In this document: piece after piece, positions 40,935-53,500 of the stretch
How positions within the stretch are numbered: the first letter of the stretch is position 1
Layout of the letters: each line of letters begins with the position of its first letter
Origin: Siphonodentalium dalli
Lineage: Eukaryota > Mollusca > Scaphopoda > Gadilida > Siphonodentaliidae
Assembly: GCA_032622095.1 (NCBI GenBank)
Contig: CP136065.1
Location: 151,533,577-151,597,576 of the forward strand
Direction of reading: 5' to 3'
DNA: 64,000 bases
Notes under the pieces: model-generated
Seen by the model: the letters and a program-made list of their open reading frames with translations, nothing else
Told to the model about the DNA's origin: nothing
Database searches by the model: none
Program-made: the position numbers and the translations under genes

Positions 40935-41810
40935 AATCTCATATATATTTTGAAGACCTCTGTCTGTATGTCTGTCTGTTTGTCTGTCATTTATACAAAT
41001 CTACGATTCTCGACCGATTGGGACGAAACTTGGTACGTGTGTGTAGTTTTACCAGGCGGTCGACGTTGTCGTATTGGCGAGCCTGTGCAGCGCCCGCTTC
41101 GCGCATGCGCAGACGAGATCTCGGAAACGGGTGGAGCTATCGACTTGAAATTTGCTATGTGAATGTACCTTGCCCCGGATATGAATTTTATCGGGTCGCC
41201 GAGCCCGTGCGACGCCAGCTTCGCGCATGCGCAGACGAGATCTCAGAAACAGGTGGAGCTATCGACTTGAAATTTGCTATGTGAATGTACCTTGCCCCGG
41301 ATACGAATTTTATCGGGTCGCCGAGCCCGTGCGACGCCAGCTTCGCGCATGTGCTGACGAGATCTCAGAAATGGGTGGAGATATCGACTTGAAATTTGCT
41401 ATGTGAATGTATTTTGCCCCGGATACGAATTTTATCGGGTCGCCGAGCCCATGCGACGCCAGCTTCGCGCATGCGCAGACGAGATCTCGGAAACGGGTGT
41501 AGCTATTGACTTGAAATTTGGTATGTGAATGTATCTTGCCCCGGATACGAATTTTATCGGGTCGCCGAGCTTGACCAGGCGGTCGTCGCTATGTGAATGT
41601 ATCTTGCCCCGGATACGAATTTTATCGGGTCGCAGAGCCCGTGCGACGCCAGCTTCGCGCATGCGCAGACCAGATCTCGGAAACGGGTAGAGCTATCGAC
41701 TTGAAATTTGGTTTTTGAATAGCCCGGACAACGTCGGGCTGGGTAGAGCTATCGACTTGAAATTTGGTTTTTTAATAGCCCGGACAACGTCGGGCTCATT
41801 GGCTAGTCTA
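40935..41810 (+). repeat. 122-bp GC-rich tandem repeats
   Basis: A head 'atatattttgaagacctctg' plus 'gtctgtctg' microsatellite is followed by about five units. Landmark 'tgccccggata' falls at 41171, 41293, 41415 and 41537 (exactly 122 bp apart) and at 41605. Units contain 'cgcgcatgcgcagacgagat', 'ggtggagctatcgacttg' and 'ttttatcgggtcgccgag'. Frames through them are repeat artefacts. Confidence 0.75.
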
Positions 41811-42435
41811 CTATATATTTTGAGACTTCCGTATATATGTGTGTATATGTGTGTGTATATATGTGGGTACTTCATAGAATCGAAAACGCGTGTACGGATT
41901 GAGCTCAAATTTCGTATATAAGTGTAAAATCCCACTGCAAACGCCACATCGGGGGTTAAGGCATTAACGATCTTTATATTGACCATATTCGGAGGTGTTA
42001 AGGATTAACACTCTTTATTGCAATGGACGTGGCTAAACGACTGACCCCATGCGTCCGAAATACGGATGCGCGACGAAATGCAATTATCTCGATTAAAAAG
42101 GCAGAATTGATCTAAGCAGCGTTTGTTTTCAATTCAACGCAACGCTATCGCTCGAAATATTATGCAGAGAGATTTCATGACGGGATTAATTGACTGTCCA
42201 CTCTTTTCGGGGAGACGGGTACCATGAATTAACTCATTGAAAAACAAACAATGCGTTGTCTGTCGTTCCTAGGAAGGGGGGATTTCATCGGGTCAATTAG
42301 AATAAAAATTAAATAAATAGGTCAATTAGAATAAAAATTAAATAAATATTAAAAAATTTAAAAAGACATAAAAAAAATAAATATTAAAAATAAAAAAAAA
42401 ATATAAATAAAAAAAAAATAATTCAAAAAATGTCT
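41810..42435. repeat. Repeat head and AT-rich tail
   Basis: A second head 'ctatatattttgagacttcc' with a 'tgtgtatatgtg' microsatellite, then sequence resembling retroposon ends ('aggcattaacgatctttat'), then an A-rich tract at 42300-42430 dominated by 'aaataaat'. Confidence 0.45.
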
Positions 42436-43110
42436 ATTATATATTTTGGAAGATCTGTGTGTGTGTGTCTGTCTGTCTGTGTTCACGATGGACTCGAAAA
42501 CGACCAAACCGATTTCGATGAAACTTGGTATGTGGGGATACTTTCGGCCGTGGAGTGGCATGGGCCTGTTAATTTGCCCGTGCGGACGTGACCTTGACCT
42601 TGAAATCGGGTCATTTCGAGGTTGAACGCCCGAGTATCCAGGATTTCGATGAAAATTAGTGTCTGGGGATACTTTCGTATGGGGAGTGTCATAAGCCTAT
42701 TCGTTTGCCCGTGCGACATGACCTTGACCTTGAAATTGGGTCAATTTAAGGTCAAATAGCGAATTTTGATGGGATTTCGACGAAATTTGATACGTGGGGT
42801 TACTTTTGTCCACTGAGTGTTTTGGACGGGTCGAGTCGTGACCCCGACCTGACCTTGACCTTCAAAATGATCAATTCGAGGTCAAATCGGGTAAAACCGG
42901 ATGGATTTCGACAGGTACTTTTGTCCGGGCAGTGTTTTGGACGGGTCAAATCGTGACCCCACCTGACCTTGACCTTCAAAATGGACAATTCAAGGTCAAA
43001 TCGCGCAAATTCGCCGAAAAGCAGAGGGGAAACAGCCCGGACGAATAACCAGATGGATTTCGACGGGTACTTTTGTCCGGGCAGTGTTTTGGACGGGTCA
43101 AATCGCTGAT
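42436..43110 (+). repeat. 'ccttgaccttgaaatcggg' tandem repeats
   Basis: A third head 'ttatatattttggaagatct' with a 'tgtctgtctg' run, then diverged units with 'gatttcgatgaaa', 'acgtgaccttgaccttgaa' and 'ttcgaggtcaaatcg' about 120 bp apart. Confidence 0.6.
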
Positions 43111-43620
43111 GTCATTGCAAAGTGTTCATTAACTAAGTCAACTCATACCCTGGGGTGTGACTACAGCAACGCGATTTCTATATATCGAGTCAACTTGGGG
43201 GGGGTTGACTAAAGTTTAGTAAACATCAAGTCAACTCGTGCCCTGAGTCATTGATTTTACAATGTCATACACTCATTTCACCGACTTTGATATACCGAGT
43301 CATCTCGTACCCTGCGCTCCTGATATATTTGGAAGGTCTCATGTCATTTCACTAAGTCAACTCGTACCCTGAGTCACTGATTTACAATGTCATATACTAA
43401 GTCATTTCACCGACTTTGATATACTGAGCCATTGCGTACCATGCGCTCCTGATGTGTTTGGAAGGTCTCATGTCATTTCACAAAGTAAACTCGTACCCTG
43501 AGTCACTGATTTTACAATGTCATACTCTAAGTCATTTCACCAACTTTGATATACTGAGTCATCTCGTACCATGCACTCCTGATTGTATGGAAGGTCTCAT
43601 GCTAACCTACGGTGGAAATA
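43110..43620 (+). repeat. 'actcgtaccctgagtcactg' tandem repeats
   Basis: Three to four units of roughly 125 bp containing 'taagtcaactcgtaccctg', 'attttacaatgtcatac', 'ccgactttgatatac' and 'ggaaggtctcatg'. Confidence 0.65.
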
Positions 43621-44196
43621 TGGGTCTTTACCCTAAATAAAATAAGAGGGTACGAAATGACTCCATAGCAGATATGTGTTGAATATTAGTGTGCATTGAG
43701 CTCTAACATGTAATGTGTTAAAAAGTGACCTACAATTAAGAAAATGATTAGCTGATCCTCATGCTCTTCTTACAATTAGTAATTGTGAACAACTTACACT
43801 AATTGTAACTTTATACAATTGAAAGGCACCGGACTAAATTCAGGATCACATGTTAGAATGGGGAGGTATCAGTTTTTAGACAACAATAACAGTAGTTAAT
43901 GTCAGGGGCATTATATATTGTTAGGTAATCCCAGTCATACACTGGTACATGTAGTACATGTACAATGTCATTTTTATATAAGACTAAATGAGTTTATATG
44001 CATAACAGTTCCCTCTACCTTTCTGGTTATTACTAGACAGAGGAAGGTATCTTTGTCCATGCTTACTATGCGCAGAAAAAAATAAAAAATAAAAATAAAA
44101 CCCTCCCTCCCTCATTGATTTGAACAAAAAATTGCCCGAGAACTAAAAAAAAACTTCTTTTTTTTTGGCCTAATGAATGCAAAATACCGGGTCTCC

Positions 44197-46495
44197 TGCT
44201 CCGCGTAGACTTTGAAAAGGGCGTTGATTCTGTATCATGGCGATTTTTCAATTTTGGAGTGGACATGAAAAATGGATTTCAATCCTCTATAGAAACTCGA
44301 GCTCTTCTGTACTTTTAAATGGACATATTTTAAGCTATCCAGAGGCTGTCGACAAGGTGACCCAATATCGCCTTTTATTATGTCAGCTCTTGCAATTAGC
44401 CAATCAGCGTCGATATATAGTGATGGTATATGAACCCATATTAGGTCGGTGAAAATGAAATCAATATTAGGTGCTTATCCGCCATCTTGTTTTTTCAGAA
44501 ACTCAGTCGCCTCGGGAATATTTTTGTTGTATTTTGGCGCCAAAAAAGGGGATATCTGTCGGAAATAATTTTCTGTGAATTTAAAGACATGGTACCATGT
44601 ACCAAAACCTGCATGCGATATATTTGGGGAATACTAGATTCATAAATTAACTATCAAACTCAACAAGTTGTCCTACTTCTGGTAATTTAAGCCATAGACT
44701 CAATGCGTTGACGTTCCAACGCCCATAACGCGTCACTGTGACGTTACATAAGTTAATGGCCATAGAAGACACATTTATGTTACCAAATTACAGCGATGAT
44801 TAATTAAAGGGATATGCTGGATTTTGTCCACTGACATAATAAATACGTTACGGGAAGCTTAGTGGTCGGATATGGTGTCATGTGAGGCTCAGCGAGATCA
44901 ATATTAGGCTCGGCCTATGACCTCGCCTAATATTGATCCCACTTCGCCTCACATGACATCATATACGACCACCAAGCGTCCCGTAACTTATAATATTTTT
45001 CTCCTGTGTGCAGAAATACTAGCACTAATAGTAAAACAGAATGTGAATATAAATTGTATACATCTCGTACGTGAAGCATATTCTTTTTATATTTGTTTTT
45101 GCCCGGATATCCGGTTTAAAAATTAACCCAGAGAAGTGTTAGGCGGCGTGGGCAGAGCCCCACAATTACAATAGACCAGACTTCATTCGCGACTTAAGTA
45201 TCGTAGTAACTGAACAATTTACCTTTTTAGGGATCCATTTTAATATTGACTTGTCAAAAATGAAAATAAATTATGACGATAAAATGGACGAAATAAGAAT
45301 GACGATCACATCATGGAAACACCGGTTGCTCACGCCAATTGGTAGATTAATATTCATCAAGACAATAATTCTCCCCAAATTGACACATCTATTTCTATCT
45401 CTTCCAAATCCGCACCTCAAATTTTATAAAAAGCTAAACACATTGCTTATGGAATTTGAAAAGAGATTGAGTCAGTCGACAACAGATGTGCACTAATATT
45501 TCAGATGGTGGCTTGAAAATAATTAATGTGGAGACATTCAATTCTTCAATTAAAATCACTTGGATACGATGCCTCATTATCAAAAACTGCAAATGGGCAC
45601 ATCCATTTTGGAAAGATGTATTTTCATCATGGTGTGAGCATTTAACATTGAACTCTAAAAATCAAACTGTTTTTTCGAAAACGATATGGAATAATCCAGC
45701 AATTACTCTCTATGGGCGATGCATCAATTTCAACTCATGGAGGGCAAAGGGATTAATTTTCATCAACGATTTTATCCAGAGTGATGGAAGGATTTACACG
45801 CCACAGTCAATGTTAAGAACATATAATATAAGAACAAACTTGATTACTTTAACCAGTATCACTTGACAAATATTGGACATATAACAAAATTTTGACCAAC
45901 CACTGAGACGAATTGCTAGCGCGTTTCGTACAGACAATTTTTTAACTATTGTACGAGACCGAAAAGGTGGACAAGAATCTTACAGAATTCTCAATTCAAC
46001 TTTCCCCACCCCAAAATCATGCAAAAAATGGGAACAAGAAGTTGTCAAGAACTAGGTGTAATCAACTCTTGGGACACTCACTTTAAGCTACCATTCACCA
46101 CGACGCCTGACACTAAACTGCAATGGTTACAATATCGAATAAACACTAGAATCCTTGCGACCAATCGATTTCTTAATATAATAAAGCTAAGATTTGATAG
46201 ATGCGAAAGATGCCAAACAGAAATTGAAACAATTTCACACATATTTTGGGACTGTAGATCAGTTTTTCTTTAACAAACTGATCAAATGGGGAACTGACAA
46301 AGGCATCGAGCTATCCCATTGGAACCAAAAAGCGTGATAAATTATTTTTTACTTATTTTGAAACAATATCTTAATAAAGCAAAGCTCAGATTACGTTATG
46401 ACTGTTATAACTTACTGGCACGATGCAACATGGAAATAACAGCATTTCAACAGAAGCGGTTAATTCTGGAGAAAGCACTGGCCTTCACACAATAA
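44197..46495 (+). pseudogene. Broken LINE reverse transcriptase
   Basis: Fragments in order: RVDFEKGVDSVSWRFFNF (RT block with DFEKAFDSVSW), WISILYRNSSSSVLLNGH, RGCRQGDPISPF, then after an insertion FLLCAEILALIVKQNVNI, WKHRLLTPIGRLIFIKTI, LPKLTHLFLSLPNP, GGLKIINVETFNSSIKIT, and finally a zinc-knuckle-like CERCQTEIETISHIFWDC. This order and these motifs fit the RT and C-terminal part of an L1/Tx1-type non-LTR element. Several frameshifts and stops make it non-functional. The catalytic YADD block was not found, probably lost with the inserted segment. Confidence 0.8.
44395..44995. mobile_element. Foldback insertion within the LINE
   Basis: It separates RQGDPISPF from FLLCAEILA. Its right half is a long palindrome: 'gttacgggaagcttagtgg' at 44850 returns inverted at about 44970-44988, with a short loop near 44910-44920 around 'ggctcggcctatgacctc'. 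'caatattagg' occurs several times. No recognised coding. Confidence 0.55.
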
Positions 46496-47268
46496 TATGC
46501 CCACCGACAAATATATTCCATTTATCTGGGCAAACCGAAAAACATTTGTAAGATAATAACTACATATATCGTCCAATCATCCATTGTTATGACCTCCTTA
46601 AGATCTATGTTTGATCTTTTCTTGGCGCAAATAAATTTTGCTAAATTATGTCAAAGTCGAGATCAAGAAAACATTACCAGCTACTGATCAATTACAGTAC
46701 CGGTAACTATTTTTAGACAACATCATATATATTGCTGCTAGTGGTACGAAAGTGGGCCAGACGCCCACACACACAATGCGTGGTCGTCTGGAACGTGCGC
46801 GCCAGTCAAATGTATGCATAAATGTAATTTTGTTTGGTTACCCCTCCCCACACGGCCCATTGATAAATGTTTGAATGCACATCTGTATGTAAAATGACCG
46901 CATATATATGTATATCTTTGGGTAATAAAAAGGACATCCAAACTGGACTATCGATACTTGAGCTGTGTTGTGAGATGTTTATTATGGACAGACGGAAGGA
47001 CGGACGGAGGTCTCCTCTATATACCTCTGAATCCTCCTTCGGAGGGTCGGGTGCATAATAAGGCACCAAAAAGTTCCTTCTACTTGTCATCCAAGACTTT
47101 GGGGCCAAAAAATCTCACTCTCAATCACAAAACAAGAACTTGAATTAATTATTCTTCATTTATTTGATAATTTAGTATAAGTTTTCAAAACAAAAATGTA
47201 CACCGATTAATATAAAATAGCAATGTACAAAGATCACAGCCTGAGCCAAATATGAAATTTATGAGGTG
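46496..47268. other. Intergenic sequence after the LINE
   Basis: Nothing recognised except short inverted sequence; small frames at 46738-47143 on both strands have no motif. Confidence 0.4.
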
Positions 47269-47532
47269 TTAACCCTTTCTTGACTGGAGCTTCCTGAAAT
47301 TTTGCGAAAACCCTGTGCCAATGCATTCTCTTATATATGCGAGTCACCCCATAGGGCACCTTGCATATAAAAGAGAATGCATTGGTCTAACAATATTTAC
47401 CTTGACCATGTAAGTCAGTACATTCTCTTACACGTGCGAAGCTCCCTATGGGAGACTAGCATATATACGAGAATGCACTGGCACAGGATCTTTAATGCTG
47501 CACCAGCACAGCTCCTGTCATGAAAGGGTTAA
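47269..47532. mobile_element. TTAA MITE (ccctttcatg family)
   Basis: 'gttaaccctttcttgactg' to 'tcatgaaagggttaa', with three internal 'tatataagagaatgcat'-type inverted copies. Confidence 0.7.
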
Positions 47533-49338
47533 GGCCATAAACAAAACAACGCATAGATTATCATCAGCCCCCCTCCCTGATATTTCAGCCCACCCAAGAT
47601 TTTCTTATTTATGTTAAATACTTGCCTCCCACACCCATAGTCAAATATAGTACTGTCTCTGCTTAAATTAACTTTGCAAATGTCAGTGATATATCTGTAT
47701 GATGCTAAAATCGGTTTTAAACACTTTTAAAATGAGCACACAAATTCCAATACAGGAAGATTGGGAATATAACGCAATTATAGTGTTGTATGAATTGGTT
47801 TAAGCTGTGTAACAAGTGTAGCGTGTATAACTTTCTTCATGTTAGTCATGTAGAGAACCATATTAAAGACAATAAAAATCTACTTTGATAATGTTTATAA
47901 AATTTACAGCTATTACACTTTACTGACACATGTAATTATTAGTAAACTGTTTGTATGTATATAAGGAGGGGCATTCCTTGGTCACTGAATGATGCACTGG
48001 AATTAAATAATAAAAAATAAATTCTCCCCCCGCCCCCCGCATCAATTTTACCAAAGAATTTGATGATAATCTAGGTATTTATTTTGTATGGCCTAATGAT
48101 GATATAATGATGTATATTCTAAAAAATGATGATAATAATAAACACATATTAATGAAAGAAAATAGCGGGAGATAGAACCTCCTGGAGTGAATCTTGGGAT
48201 TCACTCCTCAGGGATTCTATCTCTCTGACTATCTTCTTTTATTAAGCTCACATAGAAGTCGAGTTATGGCCACATATGCAAGACCCACCGATAGTGATAT
48301 GAGGGCGACTGAATCAGTCCAAGGCAGTGGTTCAAACATTAATTGCAAGTCATCTATTCCAGTACCGACACTGGTACAGCGATATATCATGCACAAGATG
48401 AGAGAAGTAACACCACAAGGGAGCAGAAATATCTGCCTACAAAACTGCACCATTCTCATTTGGCGCACATTTTAACAAAACGGGACATAGCCCCATTCAT
48501 AATGAACGCATTTCGTAATATTTGCCAGTCTGTATCATTTACTGCCCTTGCGAAAGGTCAAGAGTCGGGAAATTCACAATGGGTCATATATATTTCAAAA
48601 ACAGACCTGAAACGGATCAGAGTATGAAGATTCCTGAAAGAACACGAAGTTCAATGGATCTTACACACACAAAACACTCATCCCACTAATCTAAAGTCCT
48701 GAACAGGAAGGATTTAATTAATTTTTTTATATTAAATATTGAAAAGATCTTGATAAATAGCGATTTTAAAGCCATTTCCCCAGACTTCATGTGATTTCCT
48801 CTAAATGGGGACCTATGACCCTTCTTGGACCATAATATATATTAAATTGTTTTTAAAAAGTTCCCAGATCACTGTGTGGGAAATGTCACATACATTACGT
48901 GATCTATTGGTCAGCATGGTGTTATATATTACCCATTGATTGACTGGATCATAAGCCAGGGAGAACTAGAGGTGGTACTGTCTAAGTGGGAATAAGGATA
49001 CCCCCCTGTCGTGGAATTGGGCTACATTAACGGTAGCCGTATTAACATATTTGTATTCAATAAAAGAGAGAGGAAACACTGCATAGAGGGTTAATATCAC
49101 CTGGAAAATATTCCACTTTACATAGAAATCACCGACTCACAAACTTGTCAAAATACATGAATTGGTGGGTTAATTTCTGTAGGTGTGCATTGGAAAAAAA
49201 AAATATCTTGATTCAAACCAGCTTCCCCATCACATGACAGATTATGTTGGCCTAATGTGCCATGCACCTTACCAACTGAGCCACCAGGAGGCCCCTCGTT
49301 TATAAGTTTACTAGTAATATGCCATTTACTACCACAAG
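47533..49338. other. Intergenic sequence
   Basis: AT-rich, with the hairpin at 48165 and open frames at 48194-48627 on both strands that I cannot assign. No exon of either gene was found. Confidence 0.4.
48165..48235. repeat. Hairpin 'gagtgaatc...gattcactc'
   Basis: 'gagatagaacctcctggag' and 'tgaatcttgggattca' fold back on 'ctcctcagggattctatctc'. The sequence after it (48240-48660) has open frames on both strands without a recognised domain. Confidence 0.55.
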
Positions 49339-50224
49339 TTTTTATACGCCCTTTTTTGAAAAAGGTTGTATTATGTAATCAGTCTGTCCATCCGTCCGTC
49401 TGTCGAGCCGTTTGTCTGTCTGTCCGTCCGTTAACATTATTGGTTTCCGATCGATAACTCCAGTTTAGATTATTTGATCTGAACCAAAGTTGGTATGTGT
49501 ATTTTTCAGCTAAAGATACAGGCCAAGTTCAAATATGGGTTCTGTCCAATTATTTTTACATGAGTTACAGCCCTTTTTCGACTTAGAATTTGACCGTGTG
49601 TTAACATTTTTGGTTTCCGACTGATAACTCCAGTTTGGATTATTTGATCTGAACCAAAGTTGGTATGTGTATTTCCCAGCTAAAGATACAGGCCAAGTTC
49701 GAATATGGGTTCCGTCCAATTATTTTTACATGAGTTACGGTCCTTTTTCGACTTAGAATTTGACCGTCAGTTAACATTTTTTGGTTTCCGACCGATAACT
49801 CCAGTTTGAACTATTTGATCTGAACCAAAGTTGGTATGTGTATTTCCCAGCTAAAGATACAGGCCAAGTTCGAATATGGGTTCTGTCCAATTATATTTAC
49901 TTGAGTTACGGCCCTTTTTCGACTTAGAATTTGACCAATTTCATAACATTTTGGTTTCTGACCGATAACTCCAGTTTTGATTATTTGATCTGAACCAAAG
50001 CTGGTATGTGTATTTCCCAGCTAAAACTACAGGCCAAGTTCGAATATAGGTTCTGTTTAATTATTTCGAATGAGTCACGGCCATTTTCCGACTTAGAATT
50101 TGACCACATTTTGGCATTGAAATTAGGGGTATATCAGATTTTTTCAAATGTAAGCTCCAAGTATTATATTAACGTGCGGTAGTACAATTCGAAATGGCTA
50201 AAGGGTGTATTTTGCCACGCCCTA
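49339..50224. repeat. ~169-bp tandem repeats in a bounded element
   Basis: Starts 'tacgccctttttt', ends 'aaagggtgtattttgccacg'. A 'ccgtccgtc' microsatellite leads into four units with 'ccgataactccagttt' at about 49450, 49622, 49791 and 49960. Units also carry 'gatctgaaccaaagttgg' and 'ccctttttcgacttag'. Confidence 0.65.
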
Positions 50225-50233
50225 GCGATGCTC

Positions 50234-50399
50234 TTGTTTACATCTCATATGCCGTTTACTAACCATAAGCTGTTTACTAGTCATATGCCATTTACTAACC
50301 ATAAGCTGTTAACTAGTCATATGTCATTTACTAGCTATAACCTCTTTACTAGTAATACGCCGTTTACTAGCAATGAGCTATTTACAAGTCATAAGTTGC
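50234..50399 (+). repeat. 18-20-bp minisatellite
   Basis: About nine units alternating 'catatgccgtttact' and 'cataagctgtttact' with 'agt' or 'aac' joints. It lies about 95 bases downstream (on the minus strand) of the candidate VWA stop, so it may be part of that 3' UTR. Confidence 0.75.
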
Positions 50400-50492
50400 G
50401 TGATTTTTGACAGTTGTGCATATTTTGATGATAATTATCTGAACACAACCTATCAGCTGAGATGAGTTTGTATGAATTTGTTTTATGTTAAA

Positions 50493-50569
50493 TTATGCAG
50501 TTATCTTCTCCCGGAATCTTGGAGCACTTTTTGGCCTAGCACTGACAGATGCAGTCGGAAGTGGATTTT
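50493..50569 (-). CDS. Candidate terminal VWA3-type exon G with stop
   Basis: After 'ttctgtttcag', two bases complete a Glu codon left open by exon F. The frame then reads NPLPTASVSARPKSAPRF and REKITA and ends with TAA at 50495-50493. A basic, proline-rich, disordered tail like SARPKSAPRF is common at the ends of ciliary proteins. The phase fit to exon F is exact. An extra exon between F and G cannot be excluded. Confidence 0.5.
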
Positions 50570-53500
50570 CTGAAACAGAATGAAAGTAAAATTAGCAAAG
50601 GATGTCCAATTAATTTTTAAAGTTTGGATGTAACAGATGACAACAAGTGCACCACACTGTGTACCTCCCTCCCCCACAAAGGTGGCTTTTTGATGAAGTT
50701 TTATTTTATAAGTGCCATAACTTTAAAAAAAATGAATGTATAAAACATGTTACATGCTGTTGCACGTGGATATTCTCCTCATATTGCCTCATGCAAACAT
50801 TAGAGCTATAACAGATACAAAGAACAAAAGTTGGTACGGAGGTATTTTTTCACTCGAAGGCCTTTAAAAATCTCGAAGTGGACATCCTTTCATGAACATA
50901 CCAAAGATCATTTAAATCCGACCTTTACATGATGACTGAGATCGAGGGTTCCAATATTTATTATGGAAGCATGGACGGACAAATGGAACTGATTTCTATA
51001 TCTCCCAACAAACTTTGTTTGTGGGGGATAAATATAAAAGAAATACTTGATTGGACAATCAGACTTTCAGTATTGTTCTCAGTAAATGCAATCATGTAAA
51101 AGCACATTTTTTTGTGGTGGTCCAATTTTCGTGGTTATGCTCAACTCAAGATAGATCTCCAGTACCCCCCACCCACATTTTTATTCATAAAATGTGGGTA
51201 TTAAATATTTCTGTGCTGTCAGGAATGTCCCTCATCATCCAAAGATTTCCATATTTAAATATTTTATTTGTATATTAATATTGCCAATTGCCTAAATCTT
51301 AGGTTGGTTTGTGTTGAAGAAAATAATGGTTCTATAGACTACTCATAGAATTGTACTCTTTGATGAAATAAAACTGTCTATATATACATGCCTTCTTCTA
51401 TGATTTAATACATATATATATAAATTATAATATGGCCATGCAAAGTCAATTTCCCCATTCCTAAGGCCAAAAAGTTTGAAAATCATGCATGTGTACGTAT
51501 TTATATTTTGTTATTTATTTCTCGGTCACACACCAACTAAGCATTGGCTAGCCCAGGGTCTAATTTCAGTTGCCCATGGCCATTATTTCCCAAACAGATG
51601 TCTATAAAAAGGTAGTTGATAGATTCCATGTGATTTTTTATTTGTAAAAAAAACTGACCAATCAAGTATGACCAATCCCTATTTTACTGAGATTAGTAGA
51701 GTCGCAATCCATCACATGTTTAATAAATCTTTGAAAATAGTTACCAATTACAGTAATTAATCGGAAATCTGACTGGGAAACGGGTCCGTTGGATCTCAAT
51801 TCCGCACATGTTTGTATAAAAAACGTACCTCAGTATTGTTTCATACGATTAAACTTTCCCCGACAGATTGAACACAAATAAAATGGTTGCATGTGACAGA
51901 GTTTAGGCACCATGCAGGTGGGCATGAGAAACAGGAAATTGACCTGACCTCCCTCATTACGTTTTTCATGTATAAATTCCTGCACGAGAACACAAATATT
52001 TATATTTTAAATTAAAATGATGTGAAACACTCCAGTAGGGTGATCAAATAGAAATTGAGAATAATCTTGTTCAAGGTAGTTATTTTTTTACCAATATTAG
52101 TCCAAATTGACAACACACATGGTCATTTTTATATATTAATTAAATGCAATAACCTTCGATGGCAAAATCAATTATGTTAGTTTATTGCCAAAAGTTGCAT
52201 CCCGAATCGAGTTGTAAATATTTACAATTGAGCGTATTTCAGACGATGTTTTCTATGTAATGGTATGGTCAATTTCTTTGAATGTTTCGGCGACGTTAGT
52301 AGAATGCTACATTACCCAAATTGCCATATCGCATAAGTATTAACTTATCAATTTCTCGGACCCGAACAAGTCCATAAGATGTCTTTAATTATGAACGGGA
52401 TTGTTTCTTCGGGATACAATGAAATAAATTAAAGTTAGGTATGAGATCCAAACAAGATATGGAAGATTCCAGTTAGTACTATAGACAACAATAACTAAGG
52501 GATTGATATTATCATTATGTGTATCAGTCTATTCAAAATAATAGAAGTAACTATAAACTATAGACATCTGTTGTACATGTTAATCATTTAGAAATAACAA
52601 TGATAATTCAAGTTAAAGGACAGTTTTAAATTAGGTGGGTTGCTAAGAAAAGAATTAAAATTGTAGCTTACAATTCACTTTAGAACACAACTCCTGCATA
52701 AAAAGTTCAGATTTCCATGACATGTTTTGAGCTAACTTACAAGAAAACATACAGCTCTGAAGCCTACATCAGCAGATATGAGAATAGGCAGTGTAATAAC
52801 ATGACAACCTCAAATGATTTGGTCACAACAAAAGATAAACTTTCAGGCAATAATGTGAGAATAATGTTAATTAAAGTGACGTACTGTGAAACTTTGCAGC
52901 CACCCATCAATGTCAAACATGGTATCACTTGATCTTATTCATTAAAGGGACCCAAGGCACTCACAGTGTGCAAATGTGCAGACATATAAACATCTGTGAA
53001 AAAATCATGACCAAGAAGAACATGGAGAAAGACATGAACTTTTTTCTTATATTCATTATTGATAGTTCTCAAATAACTAATTTTCACATTTCACGTGTTG
53101 ACAGGTGTTGAAACCATTGTTATGTAAAATATCTGTTACAGTGATTTGTCAACAAACATTAATAAGTGTGTAGTACTATTAATTTCAAATATTTTAGTCT
53201 GAATATGATTTACAGAATATTTTTCAATGCATTGAAATCTCCAATGTTTACAGTCAGGTTCTGATAAAACTTTGGTAACTTGATACAGTAATGCCCTATA
53301 TGGGTAACTTTTCATCCCCGAGAGCTTTCCGATGAATGGCAACAAGCGATATTTCCGACTAAATCCTGAAAAGTTACCCATAATTCTGCTGTGGTTAAGC
53401 AGTCGATTAATGAGGGCATTACTGTATGTGAAACCTCATCATTGAAGAATTATTAATAATGAAAATAAGAACAATCTATTTTTACATGTACTTGTTGATG

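Noticed and set aside
41018-41662. Arginine-rich frames on both strands
   Set aside because: Translation of the 122-bp tandem units.
48194-48627. Overlapping open frames on both strands, one with a hydrophobic stretch
   Set aside because: No recognised domain, no consistent splice sites, and next to a hairpin. Left unassigned.
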